Shown here: one piece after another, positions 46,408 through 58,859 of the stretch
Position numbering within the stretch: the first letter of the stretch is position 1
Layout of the letters: every line of letters begins with the position of its first letter
Assembly (NCBI GenBank): GCA_015680685.1
Contig: MNCI01012628.1
Span: 206,318 to 270,317 of the forward strand
Direction of reading: 5' to 3'
DNA from: Gnetum montanum
Taxonomy: Eukaryota; Streptophyta; Gnetopsida; Gnetales; Gnetaceae
DNA length: 64,000 nt
Notes under the pieces: generated by a model
Told to the model about the DNA's origin: nothing
The model's input: the letters and a program-made list of their open reading frames with translations, nothing else
Databases searched by the model: none
Translations under genes and position numbers: made by a program

Positions 46408-48027
46408 ATGACTAGGGCTCCATCATTTGCAGTGATTTTGTCAAAGATGGCCTAGAAGAAGATAGAAATGTCTAGATAGCCATCCAAGAAGTGTTCAAAA
46501 GGAAGTTCTAATAGTGCACCCCCTTCTTACATGCCCCAATTTCATAGCATGAGTGCCTAGCATAGGTTTGAGGCAACTTGAACCACTACCATTATTTCTG
46601 AATGTTCTCTTACTTTTCCAGCTTATAGACAACAAGCCTTGCTAGATTATTTCATACTTTTGAAGTAGAATACTTTCATTACTATGATTTTTCTAGTTCC
46701 TAAGGTGCTAATTAGAGAGTTTTATTGTAATATTGATATTTTTGATGCTATTGTTGGGGTATTTACATCAATGGTTGGAGGAATTATTTTTTATGTCTCA
46801 CCCCAAGTCGTGAATACAATCCTGGGTATTTCTAGTCTTAATGTCTTATAGGTAATCATTGATACCATGAATAACATTTACACAAATGGTATAATGCCTA
46901 TACGACATGATGAATTCTATGATGTATTGTTTGGTAGAGACATGTCTTTTGATAGGGGCCATATTGAGAAAAGCAGATGACTCCCAATGCCTTCACTCTA
47001 TCTCTTATTGTTTTCTATAACATCATGGTCAAAGGAGGTAGTTATAGTTATCTGCTACCATCCTAGGATTTTGTGTTCTATTATCTTCTTTCAGGTTTCC
47101 TATTAGATCTAGGTCATACTCTCTACTAAGACATTTTGAGTCTCTATGCTAAGGAGAAAATCCTTGGGCATCCCTACCTCATCACCTTGTTGATTTGATA
47201 GAAGCATGTACCTATTCTAGAGTTTCCTTTACTTAAAGGTAAGAAGAGTCTCAATGGGTACATTGAGAAGAGAAGTAGTTCCCATGTAGTAGAAGCAAGA
47301 TCAAGCACAAAACCTCAAAAACAAAAGAAGGAAGCATCTCCATAGTTAAAAAGATTGAAATCCACTAGTGCTCAAATCAAATCATTGCCAACAAAGCTTC
47401 TTCAACCCTTTGCATGAGCCATTGGGAAGCATGGAAGGAACCTATCTTAGTTACATAAGAGTTTGGATGCAACCAATATTTCACCTTTCTCCGATGGGTA
47501 GACATTTGAGGACATTACTAGTCCTCCTATTTTTGATAGTAAGTAGTATGTACCTACCCCATTGAGGAATTCTTCAACATCTGAACCCTCATGTACATAT
47601 AACTTTGGTATGGATTTAGATTTAGAGCCATATGCACCACCAGTCAATGTCTAGGGGAAGCATCATGCTCCCATGTAGTAGCCAAAGAGAGCATCATGAT
47701 CCAGTAGCTCCTACTTACTTAGTTCTTCCCTCTGCTAATGTGCCTAGCTATTTTGAGCAATTGGCTATGAAGAGTATCTTTGGGACTACATCCCAATGAT
47801 TACCAATACATTAGCCTCCAACTTCATCATCTCCACCAACTTCCTCTTGGTTTTGAGTAAAGATTCATTATAGGAAGGCTCTTGTGTAGTAGGTTGAGTT
47901 CTTTGATTAGGATACATAGAGATCAAGCTATAACACTGGTAGTGATGATGATGATGAGGAGACTTATCATCCATCTAGAGTAGTAGAGGATTCAAAGTTT
48001 GAGGATGCAACTGAGATTAGTGATTGA
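46408..48027 (+). pseudogene. E4 second ORF, plant transposon-protein-like
   Basis: From ATG 46408 the frame carries many stops, with at least one frameshift near 47500 and return by the end at 48025-48027. The recognisable block at about 46700-47130 has IREFYCNIDIFDAI, FTSMVGGIIFYVSP, HDEFYDVLFGRDMSFDRGHI and IEKSR. These are features of the putative plant transposon-protein family (PF20167-like) common next to gag in non-autonomous plant elements. A Ser/Pro-rich, acidic C-terminal part follows (about 47500-48020). No membrane segment or enzymatic motif was seen. Same domain class as the N1 second ORF, though the gag proteins are unrelated. Confidence 0.7.
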
Positions 48028-48513
48028 GACCTTAGGTGGTTATTTTCTCTCTCCTTTTTTAGATAATCAAAAAAGAGGAAATATTTTTGATTCTCACACA
48101 TTTGATTCTTGGCCTTTGCACATATGTGATATGAAAATTGTGAATGGTTATACTTTGATGTGATTATGGGTGATTATCGATAGTTTTGTATGTAACAGTT
48201 TTCAAATGAGTTATGGATGGATGGTTTTTTTTCCTTTTTTATAATTATATACCTTTACTCTTTACTTTTGCACTTGCATCATTTCACATACCATCAAACC
48301 TCCATGCTTATCCTTATCCCTAGCTACCATTGGAATTTATATGTCTTAATGGTTTACTTGGTTTATTTTCTATGAACTTTACTTATATGCTTTAACGTTT
48401 TAACGTTTTTGGTTATGTCCAAAAAGCGGGAGAATTAACTTATATAGTGTTATGTATTAGGACAAGACTAACTCATTTTCTTAAGTTTTGGACATTATCA
48501 AAAATAAGGAAAT
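48028..48513 (+). other. E4 3' untranslated region and polypurine stretch
   Basis: AT-rich. AAAAAGCGGGAGAATTAAC at about 48420 and AAAAATAAGGAAATTAAGG at 48500-48518 resemble the purine-rich sequence before copia 3' LTRs. Confidence 0.5.
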
Positions 48514-49590
48514 TAAGGACATTTTGGTATGTCAAAATATTAAGAAAAATGGAGAATAAGGTTATTTGTGTGATCTTGTGATTGTTGTGTATGCAAAACA
48601 AGAAAACTTGGATCATGACAAGAAGGTTTGTGGAAGTTTGATGAATATGGACAAAGAATGAAGATTTTAAAAGATAAATGAAGATGAAGAAAGAAGTCTC
48701 CAAGAAATAGTAGACATCTTGGTAGAATTGAAGGCAACATAGGCAAAGATGACTTTGAAAAACAATAGATGTCTTTCATCAGGAAAAGATGTCTTTTTCT
48801 AGACAAATACATCTTCACAAAATACAAGCCAATTTTAAAAAGAAATCTTTCACCAAATAAAGAAATTTTTCCAAAATGGAGATCAAATGTAGAAAGACAT
48901 CTCAGCCATGAAGAAGACATCTTCCATGACTATTATCTAGTCGTTGCATGTGTTTCAAGATGAATTTCAAAACATGGTAACTATAACAAGACATCATTCT
49001 CATTAGGATATGTGTAAACTTTTGTAGAATCATTGTGTAATCATTTGACAATCATTGTAATCATTTTTTCTCCTCATTATATTATCTTTTGTCTCTTGTA
49101 AAGTGTGTTGTACCTCAAAGTACAAGGATCAACAAACTAAGTTGCATTCATCCCTTTTAATTGTTTTTCTCCCTTGTTGCCTTACAAGGTTGATGTGCAT
49201 CTTGTGGAAAGGAATCTTGCTTGAGCTTGTCAAGATCCTATGAGGTTGATTGTTGGTGTAGCATCACAACACTCTAAAGCAAAGCTCAATATTGTAAGGG
49301 TTGTGGGATCCTAGAAACCACATACTAAGTTTGTTAGGATCTTGTGGGGTTAAGTGGATTTGTAACATCAAATCACTCCATAGTGAAGCTTACTACTTGT
49401 ACAGGGTATGGTAACCTTCAAACCACATTTGAGAGCAACAAAGTTTGTAGGTGTTCTTGTAGACTTCCCTATGAGTGTGGACTACTCAAGTTGGGAAACC
49501 ATGTTAAATTTGGTATGTGTGATTTGTTCAAAGAATTTCAATTTGGGCAACTTGTTCATCCCCTATCATTTCTAAGTTCAAAAATCCATA
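48514..49590 (+). repeat. E4 3' LTR
   Basis: 1077 bp, aligned with 43082-44110. It ends CCATA where the 5' LTR ends CCACA. ORF-like stretches on either strand here are LTR sequence. Confidence 0.82.
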
Positions 49591-51249
49591 ATATACCCAT
49601 TTTCTTACTATAAATTCTTGATATATCCACCCTTAAGAATAGCATGGTTGTTGTAGAGGTGAAATTTTCAGCTTTTACCAAAAATAGGCCAAGACATAAC
49701 TACTTGAGTTTCAACAATCATGATGAAGAGAAAAGGATCAATGAGAAAAAATCTAGTATTGGATGATGTGGATGAGGTTGTATAAATTACATCCAAGCTC
49801 TTGAATTCTTCTACAAGCAAAGAATCTTCATCAAGGACTACCAAGTATCCATCTCTTATAGTGTTTTTTGATTTTTAACCAAATTATGGGGACATTTTTC
49901 TATCTCTAGCCTTGCTTCAATTTAAAGTTTTTCATTCCATCAACATCAAATACAAGGTTTAGGCTATACAATTATGTTGAAATAAAGTTTGGGTTTTCAT
50001 GCATGTTTCAAAAGATATTTTAATCTTTTCCAAGCCTGTTCATAGCATTTTCCCCCTAATTTTAGTTAAAACTAGCCAAACTTTGATATTTTTTGTAGTC
50101 TCTATGGAATTCAAATCTTTCCTTCAAGCTTCATAGAACTATATTATGAGGTATTCTATTCATACTAGAAGTGGAATCATAATATTTAGAGTTTTTATGA
50201 ATTTTTTATGGGTTTTCTCCTAATCCAATGCATAGTGTTTTTAGCTTGTTCTACAATTTTTCTTCCAAAAAACTGATAGCATTTGCAATTTTCTAGTCAC
50301 TTGTGGGTAGCATCTAGGGTTCCTAGAGGTTGCCAATGTAGTGGAGAGAAACCTTAAATAAAGTTAGGAATTTATAGAATTTTTTTCAAATTTTTTCCAA
50401 AGATTTCACTATAATTTTTTCATCATAAACTAGGTTTTCTTAACAAAACTCTATGTAATTTAAGTTGAAATGTAATTTTTCTAGAGTTGGTGGTGTAACA
50501 TTGATGGTAGATTTGGGTTTCCCTAGGCCTATTTCCAATGTTTAGAGCTAAAAATAATTTTTGAAATTTTTTTGTGGGATTTTCCTAGTCATCAAAGCTA
50601 TGTTGATTGGTTGTAGTTTTTGATACTAAGTTGTCAAGCTTCTCTAGCCTATACTGATAGCATTGGCTATTCTATTTTATGTTTGGATGAGTGTGAAATT
50701 TTTTTCCAAATACTTTTGCCATTATGTAGTACTTATGGTGTTACTAGATTAGCATATGAGATTTAGAACTTTCTGTAAGTTTGAATGATAACATATGAGC
50801 TTAACTATTCAAGAAAAGTTATGTTTTCCATCACCATTCTCCTTTTCATTCCCCCCAATTCTTAGCATATGAGCTATCTAGATAATTTTTCCATCATATT
50901 TTTGACAAATTTTAATATACAAGGCTTCAACACTACCAATCTTAACATGCTAGTCTTGCTGAAACTTGGCTTCATGCTAACTATTTGTAGTAATATCTAT
51001 TTTAAGCTTTGTATGTAAACTTTTTGTCTAAATTTTTACTATTTTGGCTTTCATGTTAAATGTTTGTTAAAATGTCAAACAGGATAAACTTTGATTCATG
51101 ATAGAGTTGGAGTTGCTGAAGTTGGCTATTATATATATAATGACAATTTTTCTTTTTAATATCAATGTTGGCATTGAAGAGGTTATTCTTGGCTTTCATT
51201 TTGTCAAATTAAATCTCAAAGGCTCTTATGTTTTCTTATATCTATGGTC
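49591..51249. repeat. E3 spacer, right part of the diverged array
   Basis: Non-coding AT-rich sequence. ACTGATAGCATTTGC at about 50270 and ACTGATAGCATTGGC at about 50655 are about 386 bases apart, continuing the 380-base order seen left of E4. It ends at the 5' side of the + strand antisense gene. Confidence 0.45.
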
Positions 51250-54200
51250 ATATGTTTTGGCTTTATGCAAGGCATCGCTAAAACTCATCTTGATGATTAC
51301 TAAGTTGGTGGGAATCTTGTGCTGCATGGGGATGACTACACAAAATAACCTTAACCTTGATATGATCATTAACCATAGTACTTTAAGTGTGATTTAGGCT
51401 TGGGATATGAAAGTTTCTAATGTAATTGCTCCAACACTATGGTGTAATCATGCGGTCGCACCTGGCTATGGATTTTACAGATGTAATTATAGAGATCCTC
51501 TTGCCACAATCCATGAGCAATATCATGAGGTTCATGGTTGATGATCCTCATACCCAAGTATAGGGTGAATAGAATGAAGCTTTTTTTACTCTAGGGTTAC
51601 AATAGTCATTGTAGATCTAAGATATGCCCAAGTACTTACAATATAATGCTAGAAAAACCCTTATGATAGGTCACTAGATAAATAGTTTGTTTTAGAATCC
51701 TCCTAAGACTTTCTACCTTTTAGAAGCATGAGCTTTGTTTAATTTAATATTTTTTTTAGTTTTGTTATTTCAAAGTTATTCTTTTTTTTTTTTTTTTGCT
51801 TTGTTCTTTGCAAATATAAGGTACATGGTGGAGGATTGGTGAGAAGTGATAAAACTTTATTTTTGGCTTGTATAGCCTTGAAGGTATTTACACAAGGTAA
51901 GGTTGTAAGATTGGAAGTGCTCAAACAACTTCATGAAGAGGTTGGAAGGTATACTTCATGGTATTCCAAAGTATTCCATATGTGTTTAGTTACCCATCAT
52001 TCAGATGACTGATGGGGCTCCCAAATCTAGGAGTACATGCAACTATCCATGCTAAGGTTTCAGCTTTTCCTAGGCCTACTGAGTGGCATTCATTTAAGTG
52101 TGGCCAACATTTATAGAATATTTTTTTTTCTAGTTATTTTTTAAAAATTTTATGGCCTTGGATTATCTACTGTGAAAACGGCTAACTAGTTATCTATGTT
52201 GGATTGCAAATTCTATGTGCAAGTTCATTTTTACTATGACCAATTCAAGTCATGTAGAGGAGAAGATCCAACTTAAGTAGGGTGAAGTAGACTCATCACA
52301 AAAGTGGTCAAAAAGTAGAGCTCCTAGGAAGATTTAGTAGAGGATTGCTAACATAGGTTTTCTTAACCTATTTATACTCCCTAGTCCATCAATGTTAACA
52401 TCTGAGATGTTAAACATGATTGATTCTTTTGATGAGGAAATTACAAAATTCATCTCTCATGTTCATGGTTTCCCTATTATTTTAAGCATTAGTGAGTCCA
52501 TGTTTTGTGATCTCTTTGGGGTATCTTATAGTGGTGTTAAGGTCTTGGTTAAAGTAGGGAAAGATGCTAGCCATAGAGAAGAAATGAAGGATTGTCTTAA
52601 CTTCTCTAGTAGTAGTGAATTATCTTTTAGCAATCGCAAAGTTAAAGAAGCCAATGAAACTTATCCCCTTTTCTATTCTAGGGCCTTTTCCATGTTGTGA
52701 TCATAGAATAGGACAATAGGTGCTCAACAAGCTTGGTCCATAAAAAAGGTCTTAACCCCATGGTACTAGATTTAATTGAGCTATATTCTTGATCATTGTG
52801 TTACGAGATGAAAACCAAAAATTATATAACAACTTGATTCGATATGTTACACATAGTACACATTATTTATTGTGTATCTTATAAGGGTTACAAAATTTAT
52901 TATGGTTTCGAGAGATGGAAAGTGAATGGGTCATGATCCCTCCCAACTTTCCAAGCCTTGGACCAAATACATTATTTTAGTGATGCATGTCTATGACCCA
53001 CTAGTTGAGGAAATCAAAGAGTCACTATCAGTTACCACTAAGGATTTTAGTGGTTTGCATTGTTGTTTCCCTAACAGCAAGGGGATAGAGCCTTCTATTA
53101 CACATGGTAGTGAAAAAAGGGCTAAGAAGATACAGGCAGAAGTAAATGGCATAGCTAAAGAGAGGATGAAGAGGCCATAGATTAAAACAAATATACCTAT
53201 TTTTGATTTGCTAGGGCGTAAAAAGGTAGCCATTAGGTTTGGAAAGATAAATCAATCTCTTGAAGGTATGTATATATTTCTTATGTGTTTTTATTTTTTA
53301 TGGTTTTATATTTTTTTCTTACTAATAAAAATGTTTGCTAACTTGTTTCATTTTTTTTAGCTTTGACATGGTTTTAGGGAGAAAACAAGGGCTAGTTTCC
53401 CAAGCTACTACAGAAGTGAACCAAAAATGTAAGGAAGAGGAATGAAGATGTAAGTAAGATGAAGAGAGAGCATCCATGGAAGCATTGGATGTCATGGACT
53501 CCATCTTTAAGGACTTTCCTCTAGAAGGCAACTTCCCTATGGATATGTAACATGATCTTCCAAGTAATTTTTTGTTTTTTTATATTTTTTAAAAAATATT
53601 TTATGCCTATTTTTGCAAATTGTTTTGATGGTTATGATTGTTGTAGTAGCGCATGAACCTCCTCTAGAAGCATCCACATCTACATTCCATTCCAAACCTT
53701 AGGTGGAGGCTCCATACAATGTGTAATTTATGTAAGAAATGATGGATGATATGGTGATAGGTTACAACAAATAGCCCCTATTTTTGGTAACAACAATTAG
53801 CACATTTTTTTTTTTTGCATTTTTTTTATACTTTTTATGGATTTTCATTTTTTATGGCTATATGGTTTTAGTGTTTTTAAAATGTTTTTGGATCTTTTTG
53901 TTTGTTCGTGTATTTTGGCTATTGCAATATCCAAAGTTAGATGGGATACTACATGAGACATTGAGTTCAATGAGCTTCATACACTGCCATCTGATGTGAA
54001 AAATGATCCATAGAGATTATACAAGGGCACTACTAAGTGTGCTATCTCATGTTTAAGGACATCTTAGGAGTTCCAATGCTCTAATGAGTTCCTATGGGAG
54101 AGAGTTGTAGCTTTGGAAAAATAAGTAAAGAAGCTATCAAACAAAAACTAGAGCCTCCACAATCACAAAGAGTTTATAGAAGCTCATGTGGCTCATAGAG

Positions 54201-54915
54201 ACTCTTTGTGCATGAAGTAGATCTAGTGGTTATGGTATTGTAGTGCCATCCAAAGTAACGTTACTTTAGCTAGAAGAAATGTGGAAAAAGTCATGCAAAT
54301 GAAGCTACTAGTTTGTTAGACTAAAGAATGGAGAGCATATTATGCCTAGATACTTAAGTGGGGAAAAAACAAAAGGTCCACAAGCAATAATACAATGTAG
54401 AGAAGGAGAGCTACCTAAATTCATGGCATGAGGAGGCTATTAAATGGTGAAAACATGAGTTATCTATACAAGGGATAGGTACAAAGGACATTTTTAAGAT
54501 GTTTGTTGAATTAGTAATGACCATTGACTCTCCTACCCCTCAGTTCACTACTACATCTAGGGAGACTATTATAACCACTCTTTTGCAAGATCCTCTTGAA
54601 TGGACAAACATCAAGATGAGAAGGATTCTAGTAAGAGTATATCTAGGAGGAATTAACTAGGCTAATATGAGTAAAGAACAAATTCTTCATAGGTTAGAAA
54701 TTGGTCTGCACAACTTTGCTCCAAAAGATATTCCTCCAAAATTCCCCGAGGTTTGCACAAACCTATTTTAATTAATTTTATTATTTTATGGTCATGCTCT
54801 TTGATCATTATGGTTACTAATCATTTGTATGTTTCATTGTTTACAAGCCTCTGGTGATGACAATGACATTGGTGATGATGTGAACAATGATCCTTCTACT
54901 CCTCCTTTGTCTTAG
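51250..54915 (+). pseudogene. E3 antisense gene, homologue of the E1 antisense gene
   Basis: It lies on the strand opposite to E3 gag-pol. Segments align in order with the E1 gene: HAD-like exon at about 51267 (ILMITKLVGILCC); exon 3 from 51821 after ATATAAG; exon 4 to 53265 with TSEMLNMIDSFDEE, DLFGVSYSGV and SQLSKPW, ending at donor GAAG|GTATGT. Exon 5 starts at 53361 after a T-tract and AG. Exon 7 runs from about 53936 (RWDTT, LYKGTTKCA) to 54750 (SKEQILHRLEIGLHNF), with donor GAG|GTTTGC. Exon 8 is acidic (SGDDNDIGDDVNNDPS) and ends at 54915. Exon ends coincide with those in E1. Many stops; exon 1 not identified. The Trp in LSKPW shows that the E1 stop there is secondary. Confidence 0.68.
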
Positions 54916-55639
54916 TTTTGGCTACTGTTAGACATGCTATATTTTGTAATTTTGGTTATAGTTTTGTAGTTGTTTATTTTGGGTATCATAGCCTTTGGAT
55001 ACTATGTACTACTTTTTTTTGTTATTAACTATTGCATATTGGAACTATGGCTTTGGGCACTTTATTTTATTGTTGTTACACAATGTGACTATGGCTACTA
55101 TTTTAGTTTTGACTTAAAATATTTTTAGTTTTTTATCTTTTAAAGTGTCTATATAATTATATGTTTTCTATATTTATGTTGTTTTATGATTTTTTTAATA
55201 AACATAAATCATACATTGATGCAAAAACATGAAGGCTACATACAAAACTAGCAAGTATAATGCAATAAAGTAAAAATCACAAAGTAAATATGTAAAAAAA
55301 AATTGTAAAATTAGGCTACTAGTTAAACTGTATAACTAGAAGAAAAAATGGGCAACATGTTTAATTTTACATTTTTTTCCTAATCTTAGAAAGTTTAGAG
55401 AATTTATATAGATTTTTTTACATAATCTTGTATTTTCCATTCCCTTCTCTTACAACTTTGACTAATAGTTGCTCCCATGTTTTTTTTATGCCCCTAGTGT
55501 TGTTGGTTTTGGCTTGCTTAATCTCATCACACTTTTTGACATCATTTTTACCAAAAAAATTTCTTCTTGAAACTCAACCTTAAATTCTTACTCTATGTAA
55601 ATATTATTAATGAATAAGGAGATTGTGTTGTCTCCATGG
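54916..55639 (-). other. E3 interval between antisense gene and protease
   Basis: AT-rich, T-tract near 55195, no coding signal on either strand. It corresponds to 7107-7593 in E1 and would be the first part of the E3 intron. Confidence 0.45.
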
Positions 55640-56010
55640 ATTATGATTTCAACATCCTCCTAAGGTAGATGAACTTCTTGATGGATTGGGAAAGAGACTA
55701 CTTGTAACGTGGCTAACCATGACCTCCCTAAGATTAAGTTGAAACCTGGTGTCTCTTCCATCACAAGGAAATTAGCAATTTTGTAAAAATATTCCCCAGC
55801 CACAAAGTCTAATGTAATCAATTCTCTCATTGTTATGCATGACATGTTAAATGCTTTAAGCATAGAGGTGGAGATATTCTGAATATGTTTGAACAACACT
55901 AAGTGTTCAATGATAGGGAGGGGATAACAATTGTGGCTACCCCATTATCTACATGTACTCAATCAACCCCATAGTAGCCAATTCTAATCGTTATGAAAAG
56001 GATAGCCTTA
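55640..56010 (-). pseudogene. E3 protease (retropepsin) remnant
   Basis: The minus strand reads VHVDNGVATIVIP (active-site region, E1 has VDDGA), then LDFVAGEYF and TPGFNLILGRSWLA, and HQEVHLP, in the same order and spacing as E1. Split by stops and at least one frame change near 55900. Confidence 0.8.
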
Positions 56011-56879
56011 GATACCTCACTGCTTTTAAGGGTTTATTTTTACCTTGCTATTGCAAAATGTTAAGGTAGTTGACTTCGTTTCTTCCTAGGATGAGGGTAA
56101 CACTATCACTACATGAATAGATTCTTCATTGGCTAGGATATCCTCATTCATAGGAATAGAAGTTAGCATCTTAACTAGCACTTCATGATGGGTCAGGAAG
56201 GTCCTGAAAAAATTATACAAGCTCAAAAAAAATTTCTATTTTAATGAGAGCATAACCTACTCAATAGTAGTGAGGAAGTCTTTATCATTATTCAATGACT
56301 TCTTAGTTTTAATGGCCTTAACTTCCTCCATTCTACCTAGGATCTTGACCTCATGTTTTAATATTTGTTATTTTGATCCCTTCCTCTTCTCTTGTTTTTG
56401 ATTACCCTCCCTAGGTTGGCTAGTAGATGCAATTTGGACATTGGAATCCATTGGTATGGCTAAGATGAGGGTAGGATTTGTTGGGCCTACCTCCTTTCAT
56501 ACCTTTTGTTGGTTAGTTTCACTGGCCTTAGGCTTAGAAGCTAGTTTCTTACGTTGCTTTTGGGGGGACTTCTTGTTATTTAGTTGTGAAGAGGTTGAGG
56601 CATTGGCCACTATAGGAGGACATTGGTCAACCTGGTTTGCATATTTACTAGCAAGAAACAGGGACACTCTAATGAAAAAGTATTCCTTGAAAGCCACAAG
56701 TGGTGATACCCTTATAACAAATGGAGTTATTGAACTCATAAAAGTCTATTTTTTACAAGGAGGTACCTACATCACAAATGATTCATTGGCAGTTTTTGGC
56801 TTATCATGTATGTCAAAAGCAACTATAGTGAATTGATCATTGTTAGCATTAAGAGGGTTCTTATATACCTTCATGGTTT
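56011..56879 (-). pseudogene. E3 gag-protease linker, degenerate
   Basis: Minus-strand coding relics with many stops. By position this corresponds to 5790-6460 of E1. A plus-strand open frame at 56441-56836 is a shadow without family resemblance. Confidence 0.45.
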
Positions 56880-58859
56880 GATTTTATGACCTAACATGGT
56901 TAGACACATCTAAAACTAACTTCTTACTATCTATCATCTTCTATAAATAATCTCTTAGTGCCATGGCTAGTAAGTTCATGGTAGTGGCAAAATCAATCTA
57001 ACTTGAAGTATTTTGGTAGAATAGGGTCATCCTTCATGGCTATAGAAGGATCTTTGGCTATCTTGCATAAAACATCATGCCTCTTATGAGTATTATCAAA
57101 TAGTTTCTTACACTAGATGCAACCACTCTTAAGCATCTAATTGAGAAGCTCTAACAACTTCATGGGAATCTTGATATACCTGGAACTATCTTTTCACTTG
57201 AAATTGGAATTTGGGATTAGACATGGAAGCATTTGATGTTGATGGTTGTAGGGTATTTGATCCCTACATAGTTTTAGAATCCTTGGCCACTATGGCTATG
57301 ACTACATGTGCTTGTTTTTTCTTATTCCTATCCTATTTGATGTGTTAGTTCTTGTAGGTTATATAAGTAGGATCATTACTAGATTCTGCTATGTTCTCTA
57401 TATTCTTAACTTGGAAAGAGGCTTAACTTAGGGACTGAGGATCTAAATAATATAGTTTAGAGTTAATAAAATCATCAACTTCCCCCTTAAAAGTGGCCAA
57501 AATATGCATTTCAAAGATGAATTTAGGTATTTCATTAAGTGTAACATTCCATCTTTGTATGAACTTTTGAACAAGCTCAAGGAGCTTTTGTTTTACTTTC
57601 ATAAGTTGATCTAGTTTTGTTTCAAGTTTTAAGTTGTATCTAAAGTGTTTAACAAACTAATTTATTAAGTCATCTAGGGAAGAGATGGATCCTCTAGCTA
57701 GTGCTTGATACCATTCAAGGGCATTTCTAGTAAAAGATAAGGGGAAGACACATCACACATTGTGCAACCAACCTTGTAATACTAGGCATTCTGAATGGAA
57801 GGTAATCATATGAGAATTGGGGTCACTTTCACCATTATACTTGGTGAAGTAGGGGATCAATATCCTTAAGGAAAGGATTATCTAGGGAACATTAGGGCTA
57901 ATTAGGTCATCTTGGTAAAAGTCCATGGCTTTCACCATTTGCATTGTTCTAGCCTCAATCTTTTTCAACTTATCTGTTAGAAGACCTGATCTAAGATTTA
58001 AGGTATCTCAGCAAGTTGTACAAGTTGCACAGCTAGCTACATGGGTGGTGAAATAACTTGAGGTTGAGCAATAGGTTGTGGCATTGTGTGTAAAGGCCTT
58101 GTTGTAATTACTACAAGGGGATTAAAAATGGAGAACAATGTTTACATAGGGATTTATGTGATAAAGGGAACAAAGGATATGCAAAAATTTTGTGAGACTT
58201 AAGATCCTAAAGAGGAACCTACAGAGGTGACAAATCAAGGAGGCATGGAAGATATACTATGAGGTGGCCTTATGTTGGATGGAAAGTACAAGATTTGTGA
58301 ACATGGAGAAGACTTGGAAAACTAGTTGTGAAGTTTGCTTGAAGGATCCAATAGGTGTTATTTGCATATTATATAAACGGTTAATCATAAAGTTACGAAT
58401 GCATGTTTGTAAATTTTCTACCCCCTAATCATCTTCCTCATAGAAACCTACAAATTCTTTCTGATCATCTTAATCATGATCTAGGCTAGATCCTTCACTT
58501 TCTATGATTTCCTTAGCATTATCTACTAGGTAGGCTAACATATTAATATAACCTTCAAAGAGCTCTATCTTATCATATATGGAAGGAATGTATTCCTTTC
58601 CACTCTTTTGGATGATCTCAAATTCATGTTTAGAGTCTAACTCTTTATGCAACATATGGAGGCTAGCTTGGATCTTCACATAGATAAATTTATAATAGTT
58701 TTGAGTAACCATGACATGCATTGGATCACATCCTAAACACCTAAGGGACTATCAATGTTCCATCATTGTAAGTTCCTTATGGTCGTAAACACAAGTAGAC
58801 TACTAGTTGGTGGCCATAACAATGGTATGGTATGGTGGAATAGTATAGGAAAAAGACAT
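56880..58859 (-). pseudogene. gag: E3 gag, stop-disrupted
   Basis: ATG at 58859. The N-terminal block at 58721-58470 reads YYKFIYVKIQASL and KHEFEIIQKSGKEYIPS, matching KYNFICIKVQAKL and the following residues of E1 gag. The Retrotrans_gag domain is at about 57900-57480 (WYQALARGSIS, FIQRWNVTLNEI, KFIFEMHIL). At about 57010-56960 the C-x2-H motif reads FCHYHELTSHGT. Many stops. The order mirrors E1 exactly. Confidence 0.82.

Larger units (their letters stand above)
43082..49590 (+). mobile_element. E4: non-autonomous copia-type LTR element with gag and a second ORF
   Basis: LTRs at 43082-44110 and 48514-49590 align along their length, with probable TSD AAATA/ATATA. The primer site at 44113 fits tRNA-iMet. 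The interior has a copia-type gag and a second ORF with plant transposon-protein features; no RT or integrase. It is inserted in the E3 spacer array. Confidence 0.85.

Noticed and set aside
48473-48963. Opposing open frames in 48473-48963
   Set aside because: They lie inside the E4 3' LTR and arise from AT-rich low complexity.
56441-56836. Plus-strand 131-codon open frame as a gene
   Set aside because: Shadow of the minus-strand E3 gag-protease linker; no recognisable domain.
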